Of a stretch of 17,407 bases of DNA, positions 1-7,413 are shown one piece after another. Made by a program: the position numbers and the translations under genes. The first letter of the stretch is position 1; each line of letters opens with the position of its first letter. Location of the stretch: NCBI GenBank assembly GCA_023300205.1, contig JALZVD010000203.1, forward strand, positions 1 through 17,407, read 5' to 3'. Source of the DNA: Akkermansiaceae bacterium. Lineage in GTDB: Bacteria > Verrucomicrobiota > Verrucomicrobiia > Verrucomicrobiales > Akkermansiaceae. The notes under the pieces are model-generated. The model was not told where the DNA came from. It ran no database searches and saw only the letters and a program-made list of their open reading frames with translations.

Positions 1-1191
1 CGCCGTGTTGACCTCCCTGACCAACCATTTATCGATGCTGATGTCAGCAAAGTTCAGACCGTAGAACGCGCCACAACACTCGCTGAAGGATCCGTTAAAG
101 TCCACACCGTCGAGCACATCCTCTCTGCCCTCACAGGCATGGGAGTTGACAACGCACTCATCGAAATGGATGCCAACGAGCCTCCCATCGGAGACGGATC
201 ATCCGCACCATACGTTGAACTCATCAAAAGCGTCGGCCGCACAGAACAAGATAAACCAGCAAAGGTCTGGGAAATCCGTGAGCCCATCCACTTTGACAAC
301 AAAAATGGCTCCACCATCACCATCGTCCCAGACAAGGAATTCCGCGTATCACTCACCAACATCGGCCCAGACGGCAGATTCACCCAGTTCTTCTCAACAG
401 TCGTCACACCAGAAACTTACGAAAAAGAAATCGCCCCGGCCAGAACCTTCGTCTACTACGAAGACGTCAAACCACTCCTGGACAAAGGACTCATCAAAGG
501 AGGCTCTATCGAAAACGCAGTAGTCATCCGCGGTGAAGAAATCATGAGCAAAGAACCCATGCGTTTTGATAACGAATTCGCTCGTCACAAAACACTAGAC
601 CTTATCGGCGACCTCATGCTCGGAGGTAAGCGCATCACCGGTCACGTCATCTGCGTCCGTCCAGGACACGGCCCAAACACCGAAATGGCAAAAATTCTCC
701 AAACTGAATACTCCCGTATGCGCTCCATGGTGCCACCACTCACTATCCCAAGCGGAGAAGCTGTTCTAGATATCAATGACATCATGAAAATCCTCCCTCA
801 CCGCTACCCATTCCTACTAGTAGATCGTGTAATTGACTTTGAAGGAGATAACAAATGCACAGGCGTGAAAAACGTCACCATGAACGAACCATTCTTCCCA
901 GGACACTTCCCTAATCACCCTATTATGCCTGGCGTCCTCCAAGTAGAAGCCATGGCTCAAGTCGCCTCCATACTCATGCTCCGTAAACCCGAGAACCAAG
1001 GAAAAATTGGCTACTTCATGAGCGCAGACAACGTCAAATGGCGCCGCCCAGTACTCCCAGGAGACACACTATTCATCGAAGCAGAAATCCTCAAAATCCG
1101 CCGCAACATCGGCTTCGCAACCTGCCGTTGCCTCGTAAACGGAGAAGTCGTCTCCTCAGGAGACCTCAAATTCGCCCTACTAGACAACTAA
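1..1191 (+). CDS. lpxC-fabZ: Bifunctional LpxC-FabZ: UDP-3-O-acyl-GlcNAc deacetylase fused to 3-hydroxyacyl-ACP dehydratase (5' truncated)
   Basis: The reading frame is open from base 1 and ends at TAA 1189-1191, giving 396 residues. Compared with E. coli LpxC about 40 N-terminal residues lie outside the window. The LpxC half shows the zinc site: the TVEH motif at fragment residues 36-39 (H39), FARHKTLD with H196 and D200, and the GHGPN motif with H223. LpxC removes the acetyl group in the committed step of lipid A synthesis in the cytosol. After a short linker the FabZ half starts near ILPHRYPFLLVDR and carries FFPGHFP (catalytic His, residue 302) and GVLQVEAMAQ (catalytic Glu, residue 316). 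FabZ dehydrates 3-hydroxyacyl-ACP, the branch point between lipid A acyl chains and membrane fatty acids. This fusion is known from Bacteroidetes and PVC bacteria. No lpxA follows; a terminator closes the transcript. The family call is secure; the true start is not visible. Confidence 0.97.
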   Translation, partial: RRVDLPDQPFIDADVSKVQTVERATTLAEGSVKVHTVEHILSALTGMGVDNALIEMDANEPPIGDGSSAPYVELIKSVGRTEQDKPAKVWEIREPIHFDNKNGSTITIVPDKEFRVSLTNIGPDGRFTQFFSTVVTPETYEKEIAPARTFVYYEDVKPLLDKGLIKGGSIENAVVIRGEEIMSKEPMRFDNEFARHKTLDLIGDLMLGGKRITGHVICVRPGHGPNTEMAKILQTEYSRMRSMVPPLTIPSGEAVLDINDIMKILPHRYPFLLVDRVIDFEGDNKCTGVKNVTMNEPFFPGHFPNHPIMPGVLQVEAMAQVASILMLRKPENQGKIGYFMSADNVKWRRPVLPGDTLFIEAEILKIRRNIGFATCRCLVNGEVVSSGDLKFALLDN

Positions 1192-1214
1192 GCTAATACC
1201 ATTAAAAAACTCAT

Positions 1215-1249
1215 AAAGCCTCAGATCGTAAGATCTGGGGCTTTCTTAT
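1215..1249 (+). terminator. Rho-independent terminator after lpxC-fabZ
   Basis: A 13-bp stem pairs AAAGCCTCAGATC (1215-1227) with GATCTGGGGCTTT (1232-1244), with one G-U pair, around a GTAA loop, followed by a short T-containing tail. It lies 24 bp after the stop codon. It indicates that the lpx transcript ends here. Confidence 0.85.
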
Positions 1250-1288
1250 ATAAGACCACCCCACTATCTCACCTAAAATAAATACCCA

Positions 1289-1319
1289 CAAAAAAAAGCT
1301 CAGCATAAATTGCTGAGCT
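1289..1319 (-). terminator. Rho-independent terminator of the tRNA-Val transcript
   Basis: Read on the minus strand, AGCTCAGCA (1319-1311) pairs perfectly with TGCTGAGCT (1305-1297) around a 5-nt loop. A run of eight T residues follows (1297-1290 on this strand). It sits 14 bp past the tRNA 3' end. Confidence 0.85.
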
Positions 1320-1332
1320 CAATAGAAACAGA

Positions 1333-1408
1333 TGGTACAAGGTGAGGGACTTGAACCCCCGACCAATTCGGTGTAAACGAACCGCTCTACCAACTGAGCT
1401 AACCTTGC
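1333..1408 (-). tRNA. tRNA-Val, anticodon UAC
   Basis: The minus strand folds as a complete 76-nt tRNA. The acceptor stem pairs GCAAGGT with ACCTTGT, with one G-U pair at position 1-72. The D-arm is AGCTCAGTTGGTAGAGC. The anticodon stem GTTCG/CGAAT encloses loop TTTACAC, so the anticodon is UAC, which reads valine GUA and probably other GUN codons. The T-arm contains GGTTCAAGTCC. The discriminator base A and the CCA end (1335-1333) are genomically encoded. It is a single gene flanked by its own terminator and probably its own promoter. Confidence 0.97.
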
Positions 1409-1465
1409 ATTAATCTGTTTTCTGCCTCACTGCACTAACGTCCTGCGAGGCGAATCGGAAAATGC

Positions 1466-1471
1466 ATTATA
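1466..1471 (-). promoter_or_regulatory. Candidate -10 element for tRNA-Val
   Basis: A perfect TATAAT lies on the minus strand, about 57 nt upstream of the tRNA 5' end. No good -35 hexamer is visible at 17 bp; only a T-rich stretch is present there. The implied leader of about 50 nt contains an imperfect pair GCCTC (1424-1428) / GAGGC (1447-1451) that could form a hairpin before 5' processing. This is inferred from motif similarity only. The rest of the 1409-1637 gap shows nothing else I can support. Confidence 0.3.
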
Positions 1472-1637
1472 TTTTTAAATCTGCAAGTAAAAAAGCATCA
1501 AAAAATACATTTTTATTCTTCCTCAAATACTAGCTAACCAAAATATCCATTAGCCAATGCTTGCAATAATTAATCCATCCCTTAAAAAGTCACCCTACTA
1601 AACAACACCTCTCACAATACAACAATCTAATACACAT

Positions 1638-2600
1638 ATGGAAGGCATAGCAATCATGACATCTGGCGGAGACGCCGCCGGTATGAACCCCGCAGTATTA
1701 TCTGCAGTAGAATACTCTCGTCAGAAAGGGTTTAAACCCTACCTAGTAAGAGACGGCCTTCGAGGCCTCATTGATAACAATATTTCAGAAGCTACTAAAG
1801 AAGACACCTCAGGCATCCTTCACCGCGGAGGCACTGTACTTCGCTCATCACGCTCACTCAGATTCTTCGAATACGAACACCGTAAAACTGCCTATGATAA
1901 CCTACAAAAACTAGGTATCAACAAACTAATCATCATCGGTGGTGACGGATCATTCAGCGCGCTCAATCAATTCTACGAAGACTTTAAAATCCCTTTTGCA
2001 GGCATCCCAGCCACCATTGACAATGACATCCCAGGCACCGACTACTGCCTAGGAGTAGACACAGCACTCAACGTCATCCGCGAGTCCATTGACTCCATCC
2101 GTGACACAGCCAACTCATTCAGACGCGCATTCGTCATAGAGACCATGGGTAGAGACTGCGGCTACCTTGCCATGGCAAGCGCACTCTCCAGTGGCGCAGA
2201 AATATGCATCGCTCCAGAAATTGAATATGACCTAGACTCCATCGGCGAGAGACTCAGAGTAGACTGCGAAGGAGGCAGAGACTACATCATCGCCATCGTT
2301 GCTGAAGGAACAAACATGGGAGAGTACCTCACCCGCTGGATCAGCACAAATCTCAAAATGGACACCAGATTAACCGTCCTAGGACACGTTCAGCGTGGTG
2401 GCTCACCCACCGTCAGAGACCGCATCATGGCATATAAATTTGCTGCTGCTGCTGTAGAATCTCTCATCGCCGGAAATACCAACCAGATCATGGTTTATAA
2501 AGAAGGCACCTTCGGTAGCATCCCTATCCATGAAGTCACAGACTCCAAATGTTCACTAGACCCTATACTAGTGAAACTCGCATCTAGACTCGCTAAGTGA
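1638..2600 (+). CDS. pfkA: 6-phosphofructokinase, PfkA family, probably ATP-dependent
   Basis: This 320-residue protein matches the usual length of bacterial PfkA (E. coli, 320). It phosphorylates fructose 6-phosphate to fructose 1,6-bisphosphate in glycolysis, in the cytosol. Visible motifs are the N-terminal SGGDAAGMNPAV loop (9-20), GGDGS (101-105), PATIDND with the catalytic Asp region (124-130), MGRDCG (170-175) and LGHVQRGGSP (248-257), which contributes substrate-binding His and Arg. The phosphoryl donor is suggested by GGDGS rather than GGDD and by Ala rather than Lys before TIDND. Pyrophosphate-dependent enzymes normally carry Asp and Lys at those two places. Start ATG 1638 places the first beta strand right at the N-terminus as expected; there is no Shine-Dalgarno sequence. 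The 86-bp gap to pspA shows no clear terminator, so co-transcription is possible. Confidence 0.94.
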   Translation: MEGIAIMTSGGDAAGMNPAVLSAVEYSRQKGFKPYLVRDGLRGLIDNNISEATKEDTSGILHRGGTVLRSSRSLRFFEYEHRKTAYDNLQKLGINKLIIIGGDGSFSALNQFYEDFKIPFAGIPATIDNDIPGTDYCLGVDTALNVIRESIDSIRDTANSFRRAFVIETMGRDCGYLAMASALSSGAEICIAPEIEYDLDSIGERLRVDCEGGRDYIIAIVAEGTNMGEYLTRWISTNLKMDTRLTVLGHVQRGGSPTVRDRIMAYKFAAAAVESLIAGNTNQIMVYKEGTFGSIPIHEVTDSKCSLDPILVKLASRLAK

Positions 2601-2686
2601 TTCTAAAATCAGCAAACACTTATACTTGCGGATTCATCCATAATCAGTAAATATAGCACTAATCAACAAAACCAACAACAAATCAA

Positions 2687-3457
2687 ATGTTTAAAAGAAT
2701 AGGAAATCTCATCAAAGGATTCTTTGGCCTCTTCATCGGAGGACTAGAAAAACGTAATCCTGAAGCGCTGCTCGAAGTCGAAAAAGAAAACCTCCGCAAG
2801 CAAGTCTCTAAATTCAACCAAGGACTCGCTCAACACGCTGGACTCGTAGAGCAGCTCATCACACGTAAGAAAAAACTCCAGCGAGAAGAAGATGACCTCC
2901 GCGCTAAAACTGCAGCACACCTCAAAAGCGGTAACCGCCAACTCGCAGGACAATACGCTCTCCAGCTTAAGAAAGTCGATGCCGAGCATGATGAAGTGAA
3001 AGCTCAGTTCGAAAGCGCAGAAAGCCAATACAAAGAACTCATTAAAGCCAGAGACGTCTCAGTCAGAGAAGCTCGCGCTAAAATTGATGAAATCAGCCGT
3101 GGTATCAACGACGTTAAAGTTCAGAAAGCCGCTGCAGAACTCAATGAAATGGCCTCAGGAATGGTCACCACAATCGGAGGAGCAGGAGACACTCTCAACC
3201 GCCTTGAAGAAATCGTTGAAGAAGAGCGAACACTCGCAGCTGGCCGTAATCGCGTAGCCAAAGACAGCATGGACCTCTCAGAGATCAACATCAAAGAAAG
3301 CGAGCAAGAAGCCCTTCAAGACATGGCTCTAGCAGAATTCGCAGCAGATCAAGGCATCGCCCTAGATGAGGCAGACGCCACATCCACACCTCCACAGACA
3401 GACGCTGAAGAAGAAACTCCATCTTCAGGCTCAATGGGACCAGGTATCTCTCAATAG
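2687..3457 (+). CDS. pspA: PspA/IM30 (Vipp1-like) membrane-stress protein
   Basis: This 256-residue protein opens with an amphipathic segment (about residues 1-20, MFKRIGNLIKGFFGLFIGGL), followed by long charged coiled-coil helices (about 25-190) rich in Glu, Lys, Ala and Gln. This is the layout of the PspA/IM30/ESCRT-III family, which binds stressed cytoplasmic membranes through the N-terminal helix and assembles into scaffolds. The tail (about 205-256) is acidic and then Thr/Pro/Ser/Gly-rich, probably disordered, and longer than in short PspA proteins (E. coli, 222). No pspB, pspC or pspF gene is adjacent, so regulation is unlikely to follow the enterobacterial model. An intrinsic terminator follows. 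The family call is good; the specific stress sensed is unknown. Confidence 0.85.
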   Translation: MFKRIGNLIKGFFGLFIGGLEKRNPEALLEVEKENLRKQVSKFNQGLAQHAGLVEQLITRKKKLQREEDDLRAKTAAHLKSGNRQLAGQYALQLKKVDAEHDEVKAQFESAESQYKELIKARDVSVREARAKIDEISRGINDVKVQKAAAELNEMASGMVTTIGGAGDTLNRLEEIVEEERTLAAGRNRVAKDSMDLSEINIKESEQEALQDMALAEFAADQGIALDEADATSTPPQTDAEEETPSSGSMGPGISQ

Positions 3458-3488
3458 CCTCCAGCTACTGTAAAGTTACTACTTTCAT

Positions 3489-3530
3489 AAAACGTCTATC
3501 CTATTATAGGGTAGGCGTTTTTCATTTTTT
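3489..3530 (+). terminator. Rho-independent terminator after pspA
   Basis: A 15-bp stem (3489-3503 with 3507-3521, two G-U pairs) encloses a 3-nt loop, and a T-rich tail runs to 3530. It lies about 30 bp after the pspA stop codon. Confidence 0.85.
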
Positions 3531-3619
3531 ATAAACCTCCAAAACAAAAAATTAAAAATGATTGAATAAAGCTTACAGCGCCTAAGTCAAACATAGTGAA
3601 CCAAACAAAATAAATAACT

Positions 3620-3964
3620 ATGAAAAGAATAATAACATACCTAAGCATACTAGTAGCAACAGTTCTATTCACTCCTAATACAGCAGAAGCCAGAACATCA
3701 TCATACGGAAACAAAACATACGTAAGCGGACACACATCATGCGGCTGTCCCATCCACACCAAAAAGATATTCGTAAACAAAGATCGCTTCGGCAGACCAG
3801 TCTACAAATATCTGCGTGTAGCATCTACATGTAAATGCAAGAAGACAAGCTATCGTTACAATAACCACCACGTAACAACCAGAGCACCGTATACTGTAGC
3901 TCGTGGTAACAATAATACATACTACCACAAAGGGTCTAAAGCACGTATAACCTATAGAAGATAA
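3620..3964 (+). CDS. Small secreted basic protein with two CxC motifs, function unknown
   Basis: I do not recognise the family. The 114-residue product has a clear Sec signal peptide: two basic residues, a hydrophobic core (about 4-17), and AEA at 22-24 as the likely cleavage site. The mature part of about 90 residues is strongly basic and rich in Tyr, Thr, His and Asn. Its only four cysteines form two CxC pairs, CGC at 41-43 and CKC at 71-73, about 30 residues apart, with KDRFGRPVYKY between them. This could mean two disulfides or a metal site in the periplasm or outside the cell; that is inference. Start ATG 3620 fits the signal peptide and lacks a Shine-Dalgarno sequence. It is insulated by terminators on both sides, so it is probably a single-gene unit. 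Confidence 0.8.
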   Translation: MKRIITYLSILVATVLFTPNTAEARTSSYGNKTYVSGHTSCGCPIHTKKIFVNKDRFGRPVYKYLRVASTCKCKKTSYRYNNHHVTTRAPYTVARGNNNTYYHKGSKARITYRR

Positions 3965-3998
3965 GTTAATAAATCTCTAACAAGAGACCATAACTTAA

Positions 3999-4029
3999 AA
4001 AAACGGAGACCATTACAGTCTCCGTTTTT
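3999..4029. terminator. Bidirectional terminator between convergent genes
   Basis: A perfect 12-bp stem pairs AAAAACGGAGAC (3999-4010) with GTCTCCGTTTTT (4018-4029) around a 7-nt loop. The A-run on one side and the T-run on the other let it work on both strands. It lies 34 bp after the CxC protein gene and 10 bp after the stop of the minus-strand gene that converges on it. Confidence 0.88.
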
Positions 4030-4039
4030 CGTCTTTAAA

Positions 4040-4957
4040 TTACTTAGCTTTCGCTTTCCCCTTATCAATCTCCCATGCAGTCATCCAGCTCTGTTCACTT
4101 TGAACAAAACCCATACCTAACATCCGCTCTTCCATGTCTGGAAAATGCGCCGCTCCGTAGAAAATCCCAATCTTCTTTTTCCCTTCCTCTATCTGCTCAT
4201 TCATTACATCTAAGCACTTAACATTCCTATCACCAATAATCACACTATTCCCTGCAAATGCCGCTATCTGTTCATCACCAGCACCCAGAGTATGAACAAA
4301 ATTTAGCTTCAGCATATCTGCATTTCCTGTCACCAGCCCCCTAAATAATTTCAACACACTAGGCTCCTTAAACTTCAAACCGCCCTCCTCCTGCGCCTTC
4401 TCAATACTCTGACCATTTTTAAGAGCAAAGCTCAAAATAGACTCCTTCTTCTCTTTCTGTAATTGATTAAACTCCTTAAGCGTCAGATCAGCATGCACAA
4501 AATTTCCCTTACTATAATCCACATGCTCTTTCTGCCCTGCCAAGCCCAACTTACGCTGCATCGCCCCTGACACTGCGCCTAGAACATTAAACTGAGTATC
4601 CTGCTCCTTGTCTTCAACAAGCTTCCTTCCACCCCCTAATCGCTCACCTCCCACCATCTCATAAAGCAACACTTCATACGCCTCAAACAAAGTATTGAGA
4701 TCCGTGAAATACAACTGATCAGCGATATGAACCGCACCAATAAGATCCACACTCACCCCCTCCTTCACATAACGCGTCACTGAAGTCTGTAACTGCACAT
4801 TCTCTTCATCCTCAAGCACCCTAATAAAATCAGTCTTCAAATCCTCATTCTCACCAACCTCAACAACAGCCAATTCCTGAGCTCCAACATAAAGAGGCAA
4901 CATCACAGCAACCCCTGAGATCCAAGCCAAAACCACTTTCATTATATTTTTCACCAT
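4040..4957 (-). CDS. Exported TraB/GumN (TIKI-like) family protein
   Basis: The 305-residue product has an N-terminal signal sequence (hydrophobic stretch about 7-25, with VGAQ as the probable cleavage region). It shows the spaced motifs of the TraB/PrgY/GumN superfamily: DLIGAVHIAD with the first GxxH (H77), a Glu after a hydrophobic strand (LLYEM, E100), DRN (243-245), and a second GxxH, GAAHF (268-271). In animal TIKI proteins the two GxxH motifs and the Glu bind the catalytic metal. Bacterial members are widespread, but their substrates are mostly unknown. The insert between residues 105 and 230 is Lys/Glu-rich. Start ATG 4957 is used here; Met6 (ATG 4942) is equally possible. Superfamily call fairly confident; hydrolase activity inferred. 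Confidence 0.75.
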   Translation of the reverse strand: MVKNIMKVVLAWISGVAVMLPLYVGAQELAVVEVGENEDLKTDFIRVLEDEENVQLQTSVTRYVKEGVSVDLIGAVHIADQLYFTDLNTLFEAYEVLLYEMVGGERLGGGRKLVEDKEQDTQFNVLGAVSGAMQRKLGLAGQKEHVDYSKGNFVHADLTLKEFNQLQKEKKESILSFALKNGQSIEKAQEEGGLKFKEPSVLKLFRGLVTGNADMLKLNFVHTLGAGDEQIAAFAGNSVIIGDRNVKCLDVMNEQIEEGKKKIGIFYGAAHFPDMEERMLGMGFVQSEQSWMTAWEIDKGKAKAK

Positions 4958-4998
4958 GACAAATCATGCCCCAAATAAACAGAACATCCAGCGGAAAA

Positions 4999-5027
4999 TT
5001 GCGTCAACAAACCATTCAAAATACAAC
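4999..5027 (+). promoter_or_regulatory. Candidate sigma-70-type promoter for the cytochrome c fusion gene
   Basis: TTGCGT (4999-5004) and TACAAC (5022-5027) are separated by exactly 17 bp and lie about 60 bp upstream of ATG 5089, in the 131-bp divergent intergenic region. Each hexamer matches the consensus at four of six positions. Support comes from spacing and similarity only. Confidence 0.35.
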
Positions 5028-5088
5028 AAAGACGAATTTAAAGTGAAATATCACCCATCTAGTGATAGTAGTTAATACTGTATTCATC

Positions 5089-7383
5089 ATGAAATCTAGA
5101 AACCTACTCTTAGCATCACTCATCACCATCTCCAACATTCAAGCCCAGCAAGGAGACAAAAGAGACAACCTGCCACAAACAGATCCCATTCCAGCTTCTG
5201 AGATTCCACCCGCCCCCCTGCTCAATACCCAACAAGCCATTGCAGCCATCCAACTCACAGACGGCTTCACCATCAAAAACATAGCAGATGAAAACATAAC
5301 ACAACCCCTATCCTTATCATTCGATGCCGATGGAAGAGCATGGCTCATAGAAATGACCCAGTACATGGTCGACCCCATCGCTACAGATGAAAACCTCCCC
5401 ACCGGAAAAATCAAAATCCTAGAAGACTCCACAGGCGATGGAGTCCTAGACAAAACCACCATCTTCCTAGACAAACTCATTCTCCCAAGAGCCCTCGCAG
5501 TCACCTCAGATGGACTACTCTACGCCCACCAAGACCAGCTATTCTTCATCAAAAGAGGCGGAGAAAATGGCACCCTCCCCATCGGAGAACCGCAGCTCAT
5601 TGACCCAGACTACGCCCTGGGAGGTAACGCCGAGCACAAACCAAACGGTCTCCTCCTAGCCAGAGACAACTGGTACTACAACGCCAAATCAGAATACCGC
5701 TATCGTAAAATAGATGCTAAATGGCTCAAACAAAAAACCGCCTTCAGAGGGCAATGGGGAATCGCCCAAGATAACGCTGGCAGAATCTACCACAACACCA
5801 ACAGCACCTTACTCGTAGGCGAGCAAATGCGCCCTAACCTCTTCCGCCAGAACCCAAACTACACGCCAAAACACAAAATCAATCACCGCCTAGCAAACAA
5901 CAAAACATACTCCATCAGAATCAACCCAGGAGTCAACAGAGCCTACATCCCCAAAACCCTCAACACAGACGGAAAACTAAATAACTGCACCGCTGCAGCC
6001 GGCATGACCATCTACCGTGGAGATAACTTCCCAGCAGAATATCAAAATATCGCATTCATCAGCGAACCCGCCGCTAACCTCATCAAAGCCATCAAAATCA
6101 ATCGTGATCAAACCAACAAACCCTCAGGAAAATTCCTCTACAAAGACAAAGAATTCCTCGCCTCCTCAGACGAATGGTTTCGCCCAGTAAACATCTACAC
6201 AGCCCCAGACGGTACACTATGGTTCATCGACATGGCTCTAGGTCTCATCCAGCACGAAACCTACATGACCACCTACCTACGCAACCAATACGAAAGCAGA
6301 GGACTACACAAAAAAGCCCAAAACAACGGCAGAATCTATCGTATCAGTTACGATAAAAATAAAATCACCCCCCCTCCAAAACTAAGCAAAGCCTCCATCA
6401 AAGAACTCAGCGAACATCTTAACCACCCAAATGGAACCATCCGTGACATCGCCCAGCGCCTCCTCGTAGAGCGCATCACCAGCAGCGATGCATCCCAGCT
6501 CATCCAGTGGTCTAAGCTAAAATTACCCACTGACACCGCACACCACCTCCAACAGCTTCACTCCCTCTGGGTCTATGAAGCCACCGGTAACATCCCAGCT
6601 GAACTCATCCTCAACAGCCTATCATCACCGAACAATGATATCATAAATTCCGCCCTAGAACTCGCCCACCTATCAGATCCCACAGCAATAAACCCAGCCA
6701 TCATCAAACTCACCCCAAAACCACAAACCATCCACTCCTACATCTTCGCACTCGCTAAGATCAGCTCAGAGAAAAGCCATAACAAAGCACTAGAAACACT
6801 CAAGAAATTCAAAGACATAGACCAAATCAACCCACTCTACGCCGGCGCCCTAGGCCTCAACCTAGCCAAAGTCGCAGACTACCAAACACTCAAAGACAAC
6901 GAACTCAAAAAACTCTTCTCAGAAGCCATCAGCAAAAGCAAAAAATCCAATATCGTCAAAGCACCACCCATCCCTAAAGAACACCAAGCCAACTACCAAA
7001 AAGGCAAAAAACTCTACCTAGGAAAAGCCGCCTGCTCAGCATGCCACGGTCTAGAAGGCCAAGGACAAGCAGAAATCCTCCCGCCACTCGCTCCTTCAGA
7101 CTGGGTAAACACAGACAAAACCATCATGGCTAAAGTCATCCTCAAAGGCCTCGCCGGTAACATCCAAGTCAACGGAAAAAAATACGGCACCGGCCAGTTC
7201 ATGCCCGCCCGCCCAGACCTAACAGACTCAGAAATTGCCAACCTAATGATCTACATCAAGCACCTAAAAGGCAATAAAGGCGGAATTATCACAGCAGACG
7301 AAGTCAAAGCCCTCAGAGAAGCCACCAATGACCGCACCGAGGCATACACCCAACAAGACCTCATACCCGCAAACAAAAAATAA
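5089..7383 (+). CDS. Secreted PVC-type membrane-bound dehydrogenase (sorbosone dehydrogenase-like beta-propeller) with C-terminal cytochrome c
   Basis: The 764-residue protein has a signal peptide (hydrophobic core about 5-17, AQA-like end near 20). Residues about 45-420 resemble the Pirellula/Verrucomicrobium N-terminal domain (TIGR02604), with blades such as FDADGRAWLIEM, DSTGDGVLDKTTIFLD and APDGTLWFIDM. A helical repeat-like region (about 430-620) follows. A class I cytochrome c domain ends the protein: CSACH at 649-653 binds heme covalently, and the Met of QFMPARPDL (M705) is the likely sixth ligand. Such proteins are thought to oxidise sugars or related compounds in the periplasm and pass electrons to the respiratory chain; the substrate here is unknown. 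The frame also extends upstream to GTG 5062, but ATG 5089 begins a normal signal peptide and is preferred. Confidence 0.9.
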   Translation: MKSRNLLLASLITISNIQAQQGDKRDNLPQTDPIPASEIPPAPLLNTQQAIAAIQLTDGFTIKNIADENITQPLSLSFDADGRAWLIEMTQYMVDPIATDENLPTGKIKILEDSTGDGVLDKTTIFLDKLILPRALAVTSDGLLYAHQDQLFFIKRGGENGTLPIGEPQLIDPDYALGGNAEHKPNGLLLARDNWYYNAKSEYRYRKIDAKWLKQKTAFRGQWGIAQDNAGRIYHNTNSTLLVGEQMRPNLFRQNPNYTPKHKINHRLANNKTYSIRINPGVNRAYIPKTLNTDGKLNNCTAAAGMTIYRGDNFPAEYQNIAFISEPAANLIKAIKINRDQTNKPSGKFLYKDKEFLASSDEWFRPVNIYTAPDGTLWFIDMALGLIQHETYMTTYLRNQYESRGLHKKAQNNGRIYRISYDKNKITPPPKLSKASIKELSEHLNHPNGTIRDIAQRLLVERITSSDASQLIQWSKLKLPTDTAHHLQQLHSLWVYEATGNIPAELILNSLSSPNNDIINSALELAHLSDPTAINPAIIKLTPKPQTIHSYIFALAKISSEKSHNKALETLKKFKDIDQINPLYAGALGLNLAKVADYQTLKDNELKKLFSEAISKSKKSNIVKAPPIPKEHQANYQKGKKLYLGKAACSACHGLEGQGQAEILPPLAPSDWVNTDKTIMAKVILKGLAGNIQVNGKKYGTGQFMPARPDLTDSEIANLMIYIKHLKGNKGGIITADEVKALREATNDRTEAYTQQDLIPANKK

Positions 7384-7413
7384 CCACCCTCAACAAATTC
7401 AATACCAAGCGGA

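Noticed and set aside
1727..1740. Perfect 14-bp palindrome AGGGTTTAAACCCT
   Set aside because: It lies inside the pfkA coding sequence, is not repeated elsewhere that I could see, and has no position relative to a promoter; probably chance.
1638..2600. Pyrophosphate-dependent phosphofructokinase
   Set aside because: GGDGS and the non-Lys residue before TIDND argue for ATP, though only an assay would settle it.
5062..5088. GTG start 9 codons upstream for the cytochrome c fusion
   Set aside because: It would place hydrophobic residues before the Lys/Arg region and spoil a normal signal peptide beginning at ATG 5089.
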